NCBI GenBank assembly: GCA_014360805.1
Contig: JACIWU010000037.1
Span: 1-32,383 of the forward strand
Direction of reading: 5' to 3'
Length of the DNA: 32,383 bases
DNA from: Chloroflexota bacterium
GTDB lineage: Bacteria; Chloroflexota; Anaerolineae; DTLA01
Shown here piece after piece: positions 1-6,695 of the stretch (position 1 is the stretch's first letter; every line of letters begins with the position of its first letter). The notes below the pieces were generated by a model, which saw only the letters and a list, made by a program, of their open reading frames with translations, did no database searches and was not told where the DNA came from. The position numbers and the translations under genes were made by a program.

Positions 1-19
1 AGGGGCTTCGCGCATGTAG

Positions 20-39
20 CGCGGGGGTTCACCCCCGCG
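20..39. repeat. GC-rich hairpin of the intergenic repeat type
   Basis: A perfect 9-bp stem (CGCGGGGGT / ACCCCCGCG) with a two-base loop. Related GGGG-TGAA-CCCCC sequences occur near 18555-18580, 31980-31997 and 32282-32298, so this is one of a family of dispersed palindromes and not a gene-specific site. No coding region is seen before position 165. The stretch 80-120 also holds broken copies of the GTAGGGGCGACGCA word. Confidence 0.6.
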
Positions 40-164
40 GGCATGGGGCATCCCTCACCCTAGGCAGCGCGGGGTGGGGTTTGCCGGTAGGGGCGACGCA
101 CGGGGGGCGACGCACGCGTTGTTGGCCGCGACCGCGTGTGTTCGGGACCACAGTGAGGTGGCGA

Positions 165-1865
165 ATGAAGATCCTGACAGCCGACGAGATGCGCGCCCTG
201 GAGAAGCGGGCCGACGCTTCGGGCGTGTCGTACCACGACATGATGGAGCGGGCGGGGCTGGCCGTGGCCCAGGCCATCCGCGCCGCCCGCGACGCCAAGA
301 AGCACCCGCGCGTGGCGGTGCTGGTGGGGCCGGGCAACAACGGCGGCGATGGCCTTGTAGCGGCGCGCCACCTGGCCCGATGGGGCTACCAGGTGGCGGT
401 GTACCTGGCCAAGCCGCGCCCGCCCGAGGACGAGAACCTGGCGCTGGCGGCCCAAGCGGGCGCGCATGTCGTCGCCGGCGACAACGACGCGACCCTGGCG
501 CTGTGGCGGCGCATGGTGGCCGAATGCGACATCTTCGTGGACGCGCTCCTGGGCACGGGCGTCTCGCGCCCGATTGAGGGCCGCTTCCGCGACATTCTGC
601 TTGTGGCGGGCGAGCAGGTGGCCCTGCGCAAGGGCGCGGCGCCGCGATTCGCGAACTTCGCGGGCGGTCTGGCCTGGCCCAAGGACGCGCCCGAGCCGAT
701 GCCGCGCCTCTCGCCGTGGGTCGTGGCGGTGGACTTGCCCAGCGGCCTGAACGCGGACACGGGCGCGCTGGATCCTGCCGCGCTCCCCGCCGATCTGACG
801 GTTACGTTCGCCTTCCCCAAGCGCGGGCATTTTCTGTTCCCGGGCGCGGGGGCGGTGGGCCGGCTCCTGGTGGCCGACATCGGCATCCGCAGCGAGTGGG
901 CCGCCGACGTGCCGCTGACCCTCATCACGCCCGAATGGGTGGCGGAGCGCCTGCCCCGCCGCCCGCTGAACGCGCACAAGGGGACCTTCGGGCGCGCGCT
1001 CATCGTGGCGGGTTCGGTGAACTACACGGGCGCGGCGGGGCTGGCGGCAGGGGCGGCGGTGCGGGCGGGCGCGGGGCTGGTAACGTTGTGCGCGGGAGCC
1101 TCCGTGCGGCCGGTCGTGGCGGGCCTGTCGCCGGAGGTTACCTACCTGGTGCTGCCAGAAGATGTGGGGGTGTTGAGCGAGACGGGCGCGCCGCTGGTGC
1201 TCCGCGAGTTGCCGCAGAGCCAGGCGCTTCTGGTCGGCCCGGGCCTGGGCCAGGATGAGACGACGCGCCGCCTGGTGTGGGCGGTGCTGGGCCTGGGGAC
1301 GGCGCGGCGGCCGCGCATCGGGTTCACCGAGCGCGAGGAGTCGCCCCCGCCACCCCCGCCTTGCCCGATTGTGATAGACGCCGACGGCCTGAACGCGCTG
1401 GCCGGACTAGACGGCTGGCACGAGCGGGTCGCGGCTCCCTGCATCCTGACGCCGCACCCGGGCGAGATGGCGCGCTTGTTGCGCTGCTCCACGGCCGACG
1501 TGCAGGCAGACCGAATCGGCGTGGCCACGCGGGCCGCGCGGGAATGGGGCAAGGTTGTGGTCTTCAAGGGCGCGCACACGGTGGTCGCTGCGCCCGACGG
1601 GGCGGCGTTCGTGTGCCCGTTTGCCAACGCGGCGCTGGCGACGGCCGGCACGGGCGACGTGCTGGCGGGCATCCTGGTGGGGCTGCTGGCCCAGGGGGTG
1701 AATCCGACCGACGCGGCGGTGGCGGGGGTGTACGTGCACGCGCTGGCGGGCGAACTGGCGGCGCGGCAAACCGGGCCGTCGGGGCTGGCCGCCGGCGACT
1801 TGCTACGCTACATTCCGGCGGCGATGGCCCGATTGCGGGGAATGCCGGACGCAGGACAGCACTAG
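165..1865 (+). CDS. nnr: Bifunctional NAD(P)H-hydrate epimerase / ADP-dependent dehydratase
   Basis: This 566-residue protein repairs hydrated NADH and NADPH. The N-terminal YjeF_N (NnrE) domain equilibrates the R and S hydrates, and the C-terminal ribokinase-like (NnrD) domain dehydrates the S form using ADP. The N domain shows GPGNNGGDG at residues 55-63. The C domain begins near KGTFGRALIVAGS and carries AGTGD at 494-498, whose Asp is the expected catalytic base. The ATG at 165 is chosen because GAGGTG lies just upstream (155-160) and the family starts with an MKILTADEM-like sequence. The open frame extends upstream to 81 without a plausible ribosome site. A proline run (about residues 410-416) sits in the NnrD part, probably a surface-loop insertion. 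The gene stands alone, convergent with the ytxH-like gene. Confidence 0.95.
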   Translation: MKILTADEMRALEKRADASGVSYHDMMERAGLAVAQAIRAARDAKKHPRVAVLVGPGNNGGDGLVAARHLARWGYQVAVYLAKPRPPEDENLALAAQAGAHVVAGDNDATLALWRRMVAECDIFVDALLGTGVSRPIEGRFRDILLVAGEQVALRKGAAPRFANFAGGLAWPKDAPEPMPRLSPWVVAVDLPSGLNADTGALDPAALPADLTVTFAFPKRGHFLFPGAGAVGRLLVADIGIRSEWAADVPLTLITPEWVAERLPRRPLNAHKGTFGRALIVAGSVNYTGAAGLAAGAAVRAGAGLVTLCAGASVRPVVAGLSPEVTYLVLPEDVGVLSETGAPLVLRELPQSQALLVGPGLGQDETTRRLVWAVLGLGTARRPRIGFTEREESPPPPPPCPIVIDADGLNALAGLDGWHERVAAPCILTPHPGEMARLLRCSTADVQADRIGVATRAAREWGKVVVFKGAHTVVAAPDGAAFVCPFANAALATAGTGDVLAGILVGLLAQGVNPTDAAVAGVYVHALAGELAARQTGPSGLAAGDLLRYIPAAMARLRGMPDAGQH

Positions 1866-1890
1866 GGGCCTGACCGGATTGCAGGCCCCT
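1864..1890 (+). terminator. Possible terminator hairpin after nnr
   Basis: AGGGGCCTG and CAGGCCCCT form a perfect 9-bp stem with a 9-base loop. It begins inside the nnr stop codon and is followed by only three Ts. The short T tract makes it a weak intrinsic terminator. It lies between convergent genes, which fits a terminator role. Confidence 0.5.
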
Positions 1891-1921
1891 TTGCCCAAAT
1901 CCACGGTGCAGCGCGGGTTGA

Positions 1922-2263
1922 CTAGGCTTCCGGCTCGGCAGGCGCGGCCTTCTTCTTGGAGGCCAGGGCCTTGCCCTTCTCCAGCAGTTCCTCGGCCTTG
2001 GCGCGCTGCTCCTCCAGGACGATGCGGCCCTTCTGCTGCGCCTCTTGGGCGCGCTTCGCGGCCTCTTCGGCCAGGCGCTCGGCCTCGCGTCGCGCCTCGG
2101 CGCTCAACTCCTCGGCCTTGTCGCGCAGTTCCAAGCCGGTCTCCCGAATCCGCGTGCGCGTCTCCTGCCCGGACTGGGGCGCGAACAACAGGGCTGCCGC
2201 GGCGCCTACCACCGCGCCGATGATGAATCCCGCCAGAAAATCACCAGCACCATCTCTTGCCAT
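1922..2263 (-). CDS. YtxH domain-containing protein
   Basis: A 113-residue protein with the YtxH layout. A glycine/alanine-rich hydrophobic segment (about residues 8-27, ending LLFAPQSG) is followed by a long charged helix rich in Glu, Ala, Arg and Lys (about 33-105) that should form a coiled coil. Proteins of this family are small membrane-anchored proteins often linked to general stress, but their molecular role is not known. It is the last gene of a minus-strand group, 27 bases after the 104-residue membrane protein, and GAGG precedes the ATG. The two are probably co-transcribed from the promoter at 2638-2666. Confidence 0.85.
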   Translation of the reverse strand: MARDGAGDFLAGFIIGAVVGAAAALLFAPQSGQETRTRIRETGLELRDKAEELSAEARREAERLAEEAAKRAQEAQQKGRIVLEEQRAKAEELLEKGKALASKKKAAPAEPEA

Positions 2264-2290
2264 CTCTAACCTCCTCGCCTGTGTGTGAAA

Positions 2291-2605
2291 TCATCCTTCG
2301 CCCGTTTCGGTCTTGTCCCCGGGCGCGCGCCGACGGAGTCCCAGCAGGGTTTTCGCCGCCTGCTGTGCGCCCGACACAAAACTGGTGGCCGACACAATGG
2401 GGTTGACCACCTTGTCGCTGATGAACGTGGTCGTGCCGCGCAGGGTGCTCGCCGTCTCGTTGGCCGAGTCCAGCAGCGGCTTGATCTCTTCCTTCAGCAG
2501 GCGAATCAGGCTGTTGACCTGAATCACCAGGAAGATGAGCACCACGCCGACGACGATGGACTCTATCGCCAGAACGATGATCGCTACATCCCGAACTTCA
2601 GCCAT
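2291..2605 (-). CDS. Small single-pass membrane protein of unknown function
   Basis: This 104-residue protein has one strong membrane segment (about residues 7-30) followed by an amphipathic stretch with LIRLLKEEIKPLLDSANETASTLRGT-like content. That layout resembles DUF948-type proteins, which often neighbour YtxH proteins. The C-terminal 20 residues are charged and probably disordered. It starts 26 bases downstream of the expected transcription start of the promoter at 2638-2666, and the ytxH-like gene follows 27 bases later. Together they look like a small envelope-stress pair. The DUF948 resemblance is by eye only. Confidence 0.75.
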   Translation of the reverse strand: MAEVRDVAIIVLAIESIVVGVVLIFLVIQVNSLIRLLKEEIKPLLDSANETASTLRGTTTFISDKVVNPIVSATSFVSGAQQAAKTLLGLRRRAPGDKTETGEG

Positions 2606-2637
2606 ACGTTCCTCCTGCGTTTTCCGGCCACGCGCCT

Positions 2638-2666
2638 ATTATATCATAACTTGAGCCATTTGACAA
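2638..2666 (-). promoter_or_regulatory. Sigma-70-like promoter for the small membrane protein / ytxH pair
   Basis: Read on the minus strand, TTGTCA (2666-2661) and TATAAT (2643-2638) are separated by 17 bases. It overlaps the end of the 86-residue gene, so the downstream pair can be expressed independently of mnmA. The expected start of transcription is near 2631. Confidence 0.75.
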
Positions 2667-2904
2667 TGAACATCGCGGCGAGCGCAAAGATGACGCCTTC
2701 CAGCACGTGCACCTGGCCAAGCATGGGCGCGGGCGACCTGGCGGCTTCCGCCGCGGCCTGGCCCACCAGGAAGCCCGCCGCGCTTGCCGCCCAGTAGAGC
2801 AGCGCATCGCGGGTTCGTTTGCCCTGCCACCACTGGAACACGCCCGCCAGTCCGGTGGCCAAAACCAGCGACAACAGCATGGCCGGAGCGGTCAGGTAGT
2901 CCAT
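2644..2904 (-). CDS. Hypothetical membrane protein, about three helices
   Basis: An 86-residue hydrophobic protein. Membrane segments are likely at residues 5-23, 36-53 and 66-83, with a short basic loop (WWQGKRTRD) after the first. No known family is recognised. It begins 8 bases after the mnmA stop codon on the same strand, so it is probably translated from the mnmA message. Nothing in the sequence ties it to tRNA thiolation. Confidence 0.7.
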   Translation of the reverse strand: MDYLTAPAMLLSLVLATGLAGVFQWWQGKRTRDALLYWAASAAGFLVGQAAAEAARSPAPMLGQVHVLEGVIFALAAMFIVKWLKL

Positions 2905-2912
2905 GTCTCCCC

Positions 2913-4046
2913 CTATGCGTCAATGATGCCGCCGCCCAGCACCACGTCGCCGTCGTAGAAGACGACGCCCTGGCCGGGGGTGATGTCGCGGAGCGGCGCG
3001 GCGAATTCCACCCAGGCGCGGTCGCCCTCCACACGGGCGAGGGTGGCCGGGACTTCTTTGGCGGCGTAGCGGATTTTCGCCGTGATGCGGGCCGGGAGCG
3101 CGGGCGGATGGCCAGCCACGAAGGACACGCGGCTGGCGGTGAGCCTGTCGCGCCCGAGTTCGCGCGCCGGCCCCACCACCAGCGCGTTGTCCTGCGGGCG
3201 AATCTCCAGCACGTACAGCGGTTCGGTGTAGGCAATGCCTAGCCCCTCCCGCTGGCCGATGGTGTAGTACGGGAGGCCCTTGTGCGTGCCGACGCGTTCC
3301 CCCGCCGAGGTGTAGATGGGCCCAGGGCGGATGGCGTCGGGGGCCACGGCGGCGAGGAAGCGGCGGTAGTCATTGTCGCGCACAAAGCAGATTTCCTGGC
3401 TTTCGGGGCGTTCGGCCGCGGCCAGCCCGAACTCGCGGGCCAGCGCCCGCACCTGGGGTTTGGTCAGTTCGCCCAGCGGGAACAGGGCGTGGGCCAGTTC
3501 GCGCTGCCCCAGCATGTGCAGGACGTAGGATTGGTCTTTGCGCGCATCCAGCCCCCGCAGCAGGCGGAACGTCTCGCCAACCCGCTGGACGCGCACATAA
3601 TGCCCCGTCGCCAGATAGTCGGCCCCTTGCGCCAGGGCGTAGTCCAGCAGCAGCCCGAACTTCACGTCGCGGTTGCAGTACAGGCAGGGGTTGGGGGTAC
3701 GCCCGCGCAGGTACTCGGCGATGAACGGCTCCACGACGGCGCGGCGGAACGCGTCGGCCAAGTCCACCACGTAGAACGGGGCGCCGACGCGCTCGCAGAC
3801 CTGGCGGGCCACGGCCTCGGATTCGGGGGAGCAGCACTTGTTGGGCGCGGCGCGCCCGTCGCAAGACGGCTCGGCCCAGAAGTGGGCCATGACGCCGACC
3901 ACGTCGTACCCCTGGCGCGCCAGGAGCGCCAGCGCCACGGAACTGTCCACGCCGCCGCTCAAGGCGACGACAACGCGGGGGGCCGCGCCGTTGCCGCCCC
4001 ATGCCAGGGTTGGGCCGCTTGGAATGGATACAGCCTCGCCGCTCAT
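2913..4046 (-). CDS. mnmA: tRNA-specific 2-thiouridylase MnmA
   Basis: A 377-residue enzyme that adenylates and thiolates U34 of Lys, Glu and Gln tRNAs in the cytoplasm. It has the PP-loop SGGVDS at residues 30-35, NPCLYCN at 119-125, GHY near 148-150, and SQEICFV with a conserved Cys at 220. Cys124 and Cys220 match the nucleophile and persulfide cysteines of E. coli MnmA (C102, C199). Cys121 sits where E. coli has Asp99, giving a C-x2-C plus C set that could hold an Fe-S cluster (inference). A Cys-rich segment CDGRAAPNKCC (62-72) precedes it. The ATG at 4046 is preceded by GGGAG and fits the family; the longer frame has no ribosome site. It starts 10 bases after the radical SAM gene. Confidence 0.95.
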   Translation of the reverse strand: MSGEAVSIPSGPTLAWGGNGAAPRVVVALSGGVDSSVALALLARQGYDVVGVMAHFWAEPSCDGRAAPNKCCSPESEAVARQVCERVGAPFYVVDLADAFRRAVVEPFIAEYLRGRTPNPCLYCNRDVKFGLLLDYALAQGADYLATGHYVRVQRVGETFRLLRGLDARKDQSYVLHMLGQRELAHALFPLGELTKPQVRALAREFGLAAAERPESQEICFVRDNDYRRFLAAVAPDAIRPGPIYTSAGERVGTHKGLPYYTIGQREGLGIAYTEPLYVLEIRPQDNALVVGPARELGRDRLTASRVSFVAGHPPALPARITAKIRYAAKEVPATLARVEGDRAWVEFAAPLRDITPGQGVVFYDGDVVLGGGIIDA

Positions 4047-4056
4047 GTGCTCCCGC

Positions 4057-4950
4057 CTATCGGAACCCGAAAATCTGCTTGCCCGCCCAGATGGCCTGGA
4101 TGTTCCCGTCGTAGGCGAGCGATATCTCGGCGTGCGCCGCGAACCCGCAGTAGGAACAGTGGATGGCGGCGCGGTTGCGCAAGTAGCAGCCCTGCGTGAT
4201 GGTCCCATCTGGCTCGGTGGTGCTGATGAGCCAGGGTTGGCAGCGCCAGGTGTTGCGCTTCAGGCGGCGCAGGGTCGCGTAGGAGTTCAACACTGGGAAC
4301 CCCTCCCGCTTCAGCGCCATCAGTTGATCCAGCGCCCAGTCCCGCTGCTCGGTGGACAGCATCAGGTCGTCGGTCCCCTCAAAGGGGTAGTAGAACTGGA
4401 TGGTGATTCCCTTGGTGATGCCGCTCAGGAACCGCACCAGGTCGGGAATCTCCTGCCAGTTGCGGGAGCCGATGGTGATGTTCGCCAGGATTTTCGGGTG
4501 GCGAGATGCGCGGATGTGGGCCACGGCGCGGTCAAAACTGTCGCCGCGCAGGGCGTTGTGGGTATCGCGCAGCCCGTCCATGCTCACCCACACGATGTCG
4601 GCGCTGGTGTCAATGGGCAGCGTGCCGTTGGTAACCACGCCCACGGTGAAGAAGCGGCGCTTGGCCTCGGCGACGAGATCTTCCAGGCGCTTGGAGCCGT
4701 CGCGCCACAGGAACGGCTCGCCGCCCTCCAAGATGAGCAGCCGCACGCCGTCGGCCCGCAGTCGGTCCATGGCGGCGATGGCCACGTCGTAGGGGACGTC
4801 GGGTCGGGGTTGTCGCCAGAATGGGCAGGCGGCGCATTTCAGGTTGCAGCGATAGGTGAGTTTGAACCCGTTGAGGAGCGGCCGCTTGATGCCGAACAGG
4901 CGGGCGCGCGCCATGTGCGCGGCGAAATACAGGTACTGTGAGCCGATCAT
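4057..4950 (-). CDS. Radical SAM protein with C-terminal cysteine cluster
   Basis: A 297-residue radical SAM protein. The cluster motif CNLKCAAC (Cys35, Cys39, Cys42) binds the [4Fe-4S] used to cleave S-adenosylmethionine. ILEGGEPFL (about 75-83) is the usual GGEP loop. Four more cysteines (237, 255, 265, 268) near the C-terminus resemble a SPASM-type auxiliary cluster site. The substrate cannot be read from the sequence; the overall form resembles the SPASM and DUF3463-like groups. The ATG at 4950 overlaps the Rrf2 stop codon (ATGA), so translation is probably coupled. The open frame runs much further upstream but only as an antisense-like shadow inside the Rrf2 gene. Confidence 0.88.
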   Translation of the reverse strand: MIGSQYLYFAAHMARARLFGIKRPLLNGFKLTYRCNLKCAACPFWRQPRPDVPYDVAIAAMDRLRADGVRLLILEGGEPFLWRDGSKRLEDLVAEAKRRFFTVGVVTNGTLPIDTSADIVWVSMDGLRDTHNALRGDSFDRAVAHIRASRHPKILANITIGSRNWQEIPDLVRFLSGITKGITIQFYYPFEGTDDLMLSTEQRDWALDQLMALKREGFPVLNSYATLRRLKRNTWRCQPWLISTTEPDGTITQGCYLRNRAAIHCSYCGFAAHAEISLAYDGNIQAIWAGKQIFGFR

Positions 4951-5354
4951 CCGCCCCCTCGCGCCAGGTCGGCCAGGGTAGTGCGTTCCAGCGCGTCCAC
5001 GACCAGCGCGTTCACCTGCTCCCATACGGTTCGCGCCGCGCATTGTTCCAGGCGCGCGCAGGCGACGTCGGCGTCGGCGCAGCGCAGGCTGACCACGTCG
5101 CCTTCCAGCGCGCGGATCACGTCGGCGACGGAGACCTGGTGCGGCGGGCGCGACAGGGCATAGCCGCCATGGGCGCCGCGCGTGCTGAGGAGCAGCCCCG
5201 ACTCGCGCAGCGACGGGATGATCTGCTCCAGATAGGGCACGGGCAGGCCCTCGGCAGTGGCCACCTCGGCCACCGACACAGGCCCCTCGCCGTAGCGCCT
5301 GGCCCACTCGGTCATGGCGCGCAAGCCGTAGTACTCTCTTGCCGAAAACTGCAT
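4947..5354 (-). CDS. Rrf2 family transcriptional regulator
   Basis: A 135-residue Rrf2-type DNA-binding protein. The winged helix occupies about residues 1-75, including GLPVPYLEQIIPSLRESGLL and the wing RGAHGGY. Three cysteines (92, 99, 105) lie where IscR and NsrR bind an iron-sulfur cluster, with spacing C-x6-C-x5-C against the C-x5-C-x5-C of IscR. It may therefore sense Fe-S status, nitric oxide or cysteine supply (inference). MQFSAREYYGLRAM is the normal family start, and GGAGG-like bases lie before it. Its own promoter (5386-5414) is 25 bases upstream. Family members commonly repress their own operon, here with the radical SAM and mnmA genes. Confidence 0.92.
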   Translation of the reverse strand: MQFSAREYYGLRAMTEWARRYGEGPVSVAEVATAEGLPVPYLEQIIPSLRESGLLLSTRGAHGGYALSRPPHQVSVADVIRALEGDVVSLRCADADVACARLEQCAARTVWEQVNALVVDALERTTLADLARGGG

Positions 5355-5385
5355 GGGTTCCTCCACCCCCTGGCGGGTCTGGCCT

Positions 5386-5414
5386 ATTGTATGCGCGCGC
5401 GGCGGGGCTGTCAA
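5386..5414 (-). promoter_or_regulatory. Strong sigma-70-like promoter for the Rrf2 operon
   Basis: On the minus strand, TTGACA (5414-5409) and TACAAT (5391-5386) are separated by 17 bases. Transcription should start near 5379, about 25 bases before the Rrf2 ATG. The spacer is an alternating GC tract. An Rrf2 operator would be expected here, but no clear dyad was identified. Confidence 0.85.
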
Positions 5415-5507
5415 CGCGGGCGGGCCGATGGGGCTCTTGACCTCACCCTTCTCCACCCTGGCCCTCCCCTTCCCTCCCCGCGCGCGGTTCAGGGGCGGAC
5501 AGCGAGC

Positions 5508-5535
5508 GTAGGGCGGGTTTCCATACCCGCCCTAC
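5508..5535. repeat. GTAGGG...CCCTAC hairpin repeat
   Basis: A perfect 10-bp stem (GTAGGGCGGG / CCCGCCCTAC) with an 8-base loop TTTCCATA. The same loop recurs at 15691-15748 and 15808-15866. A partial relative (GGGCGGCTGTGGGAAGCCGC) follows at 5540-5560. It lies in the 334-base gap between Rrf2 and znuA. Confidence 0.8.
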
Positions 5536-5626
5536 GCCTGGGGCGGCTGTGGGAAGCCGCGCTACGTGCTTCCTGGGCGGGGGGTGGCGCGCTCGCGCCG
5601 CGGGGCCGCGCACATGACAACCCGAT

Positions 5627-5656
5627 TTGACAGGTGCTCGCTGCCCGACGTATTGT
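5627..5656 (+). promoter_or_regulatory. Sigma-70-like promoter upstream of znuA
   Basis: TTGACA (5627-5632) and TATTGT (5651-5656) are separated by 18 bases. Transcription should start about 25 bases before the znuA ATG. No convincing Zur, MntR or DtxR operator dyad could be picked out, so metal control of this promoter is only an expectation from the gene family. Confidence 0.75.
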
Positions 5657-5688
5657 AGCCCAGACCTTGCGGCGAGAGGATGATCGTG

Positions 5689-6675
5689 ATGGTTCGCAGA
5701 ACACTGTTCCTGGCGCTATCTCTGGCGGTCCTAGTCATCGGCTCGGCTTGCCGGCCCGCGCCCACCGTTGCGCCCGGCGGGGACGGGTTGCCGCCGCTGG
5801 CGCCGGTGGCGCTTGGCGCGGGGGAGAAACTCCGCGTTGTGGCGACCACGAGCATCGTCGCCGACGTGGTTGCCAACATTGGCGGCGACCGCATCGCGCT
5901 GACGGTGCTCGTGCCGCTCGGCGCAGATCCGCATTCCTTCCAGCCCACGCCGCAGGACATGACGGCTTTGGAGAAAGCCCACGTCGTGTACGCCAGCGGC
6001 GCGGGCCTGGAAACGTTCTTGGAGCCGCTCATAGCGAACGCCCAGGTGGGCAACCGCCTGGTCGCGGTCTCCACTGGCGTCGCGCTGTTGGAGGCCGCCG
6101 AGGCCCACGAGGACGAGTCGGCCGAAGAGGAGGCTCATCACCACGAGGGCAGCGACCCGCACACCTGGTTTGACCCCAACAATGTCATCGTGTGGGTGGG
6201 CAACATTCGGGACACGTTGAGCGCCCTGGACCCGTCGGGGGCGGCAGCGTACCGCGCCAACGCCCAGGCGTACACCGCGCAACTGCGGGAACTGGACGCC
6301 TGGATTCGGCAGCAGGTGGCGCAGATTCCCGAGGCCAATCGCAAACTGGTTACCGATCACACGGCCTTCACCTACTTCGCGGCGCGGTACGGGTTTGAGC
6401 AGGTGGGCGCGGTCATCCCCGGCTACAGCACGCTGGCCTCGCCCTCGGCTCGGGATCTGGCGGCGCTGGAAGATGCCATCCGCGCCCAGGGGGTCCGCGC
6501 CGTATTCACCGGCAAGACGGTCAACCCAGCCCTAGCCGAGCGCGTGGCCCAGGACACCGGCGTCCGCCTCGTCTTCCTATATATCGGCTCCTTGGGCGAA
6601 GCGGGCAGCCCCGCTTCCACGTATTTGGGCATGATGCGGTATAATGTGTCGGCGATTGTGGAGGCGCTTCGCTAG
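5689..6675 (+). CDS. znuA: Metal (Zn/Mn) ABC transporter substrate-binding lipoprotein
   Basis: A 328-residue cluster A-I (ZnuA/PsaA-type) binding protein that captures a divalent metal outside the membrane. It has a lipoprotein signal with lipobox IGSAC (Cys21), and three expected ligands, His82 (DPHSF), His158 (DPHTWFDP) and His224 (TDHTAF). A His/Glu-rich loop (about 138-158) precedes His158, as in zinc proteins. The fourth ligand, usually Asp near the C-terminus, is aligned by eye to Gly300 (YIGS), so binding may be atypical. An in-frame ATG at 5680 abuts the GAGAGG ribosome site. The ATG at 5689 has proper spacing and is preferred. Its partners znuC and znuB are 4.9 kb downstream on the same strand. 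Zn versus Mn is not settled. Confidence 0.88.
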   Translation: MVRRTLFLALSLAVLVIGSACRPAPTVAPGGDGLPPLAPVALGAGEKLRVVATTSIVADVVANIGGDRIALTVLVPLGADPHSFQPTPQDMTALEKAHVVYASGAGLETFLEPLIANAQVGNRLVAVSTGVALLEAAEAHEDESAEEEAHHHEGSDPHTWFDPNNVIVWVGNIRDTLSALDPSGAAAYRANAQAYTAQLRELDAWIRQQVAQIPEANRKLVTDHTAFTYFAARYGFEQVGAVIPGYSTLASPSARDLAALEDAIRAQGVRAVFTGKTVNPALAERVAQDTGVRLVFLYIGSLGEAGSPASTYLGMMRYNVSAIVEALR

Positions 6676-6695
6676 CCCAATGCGCCGGTGAGTGG

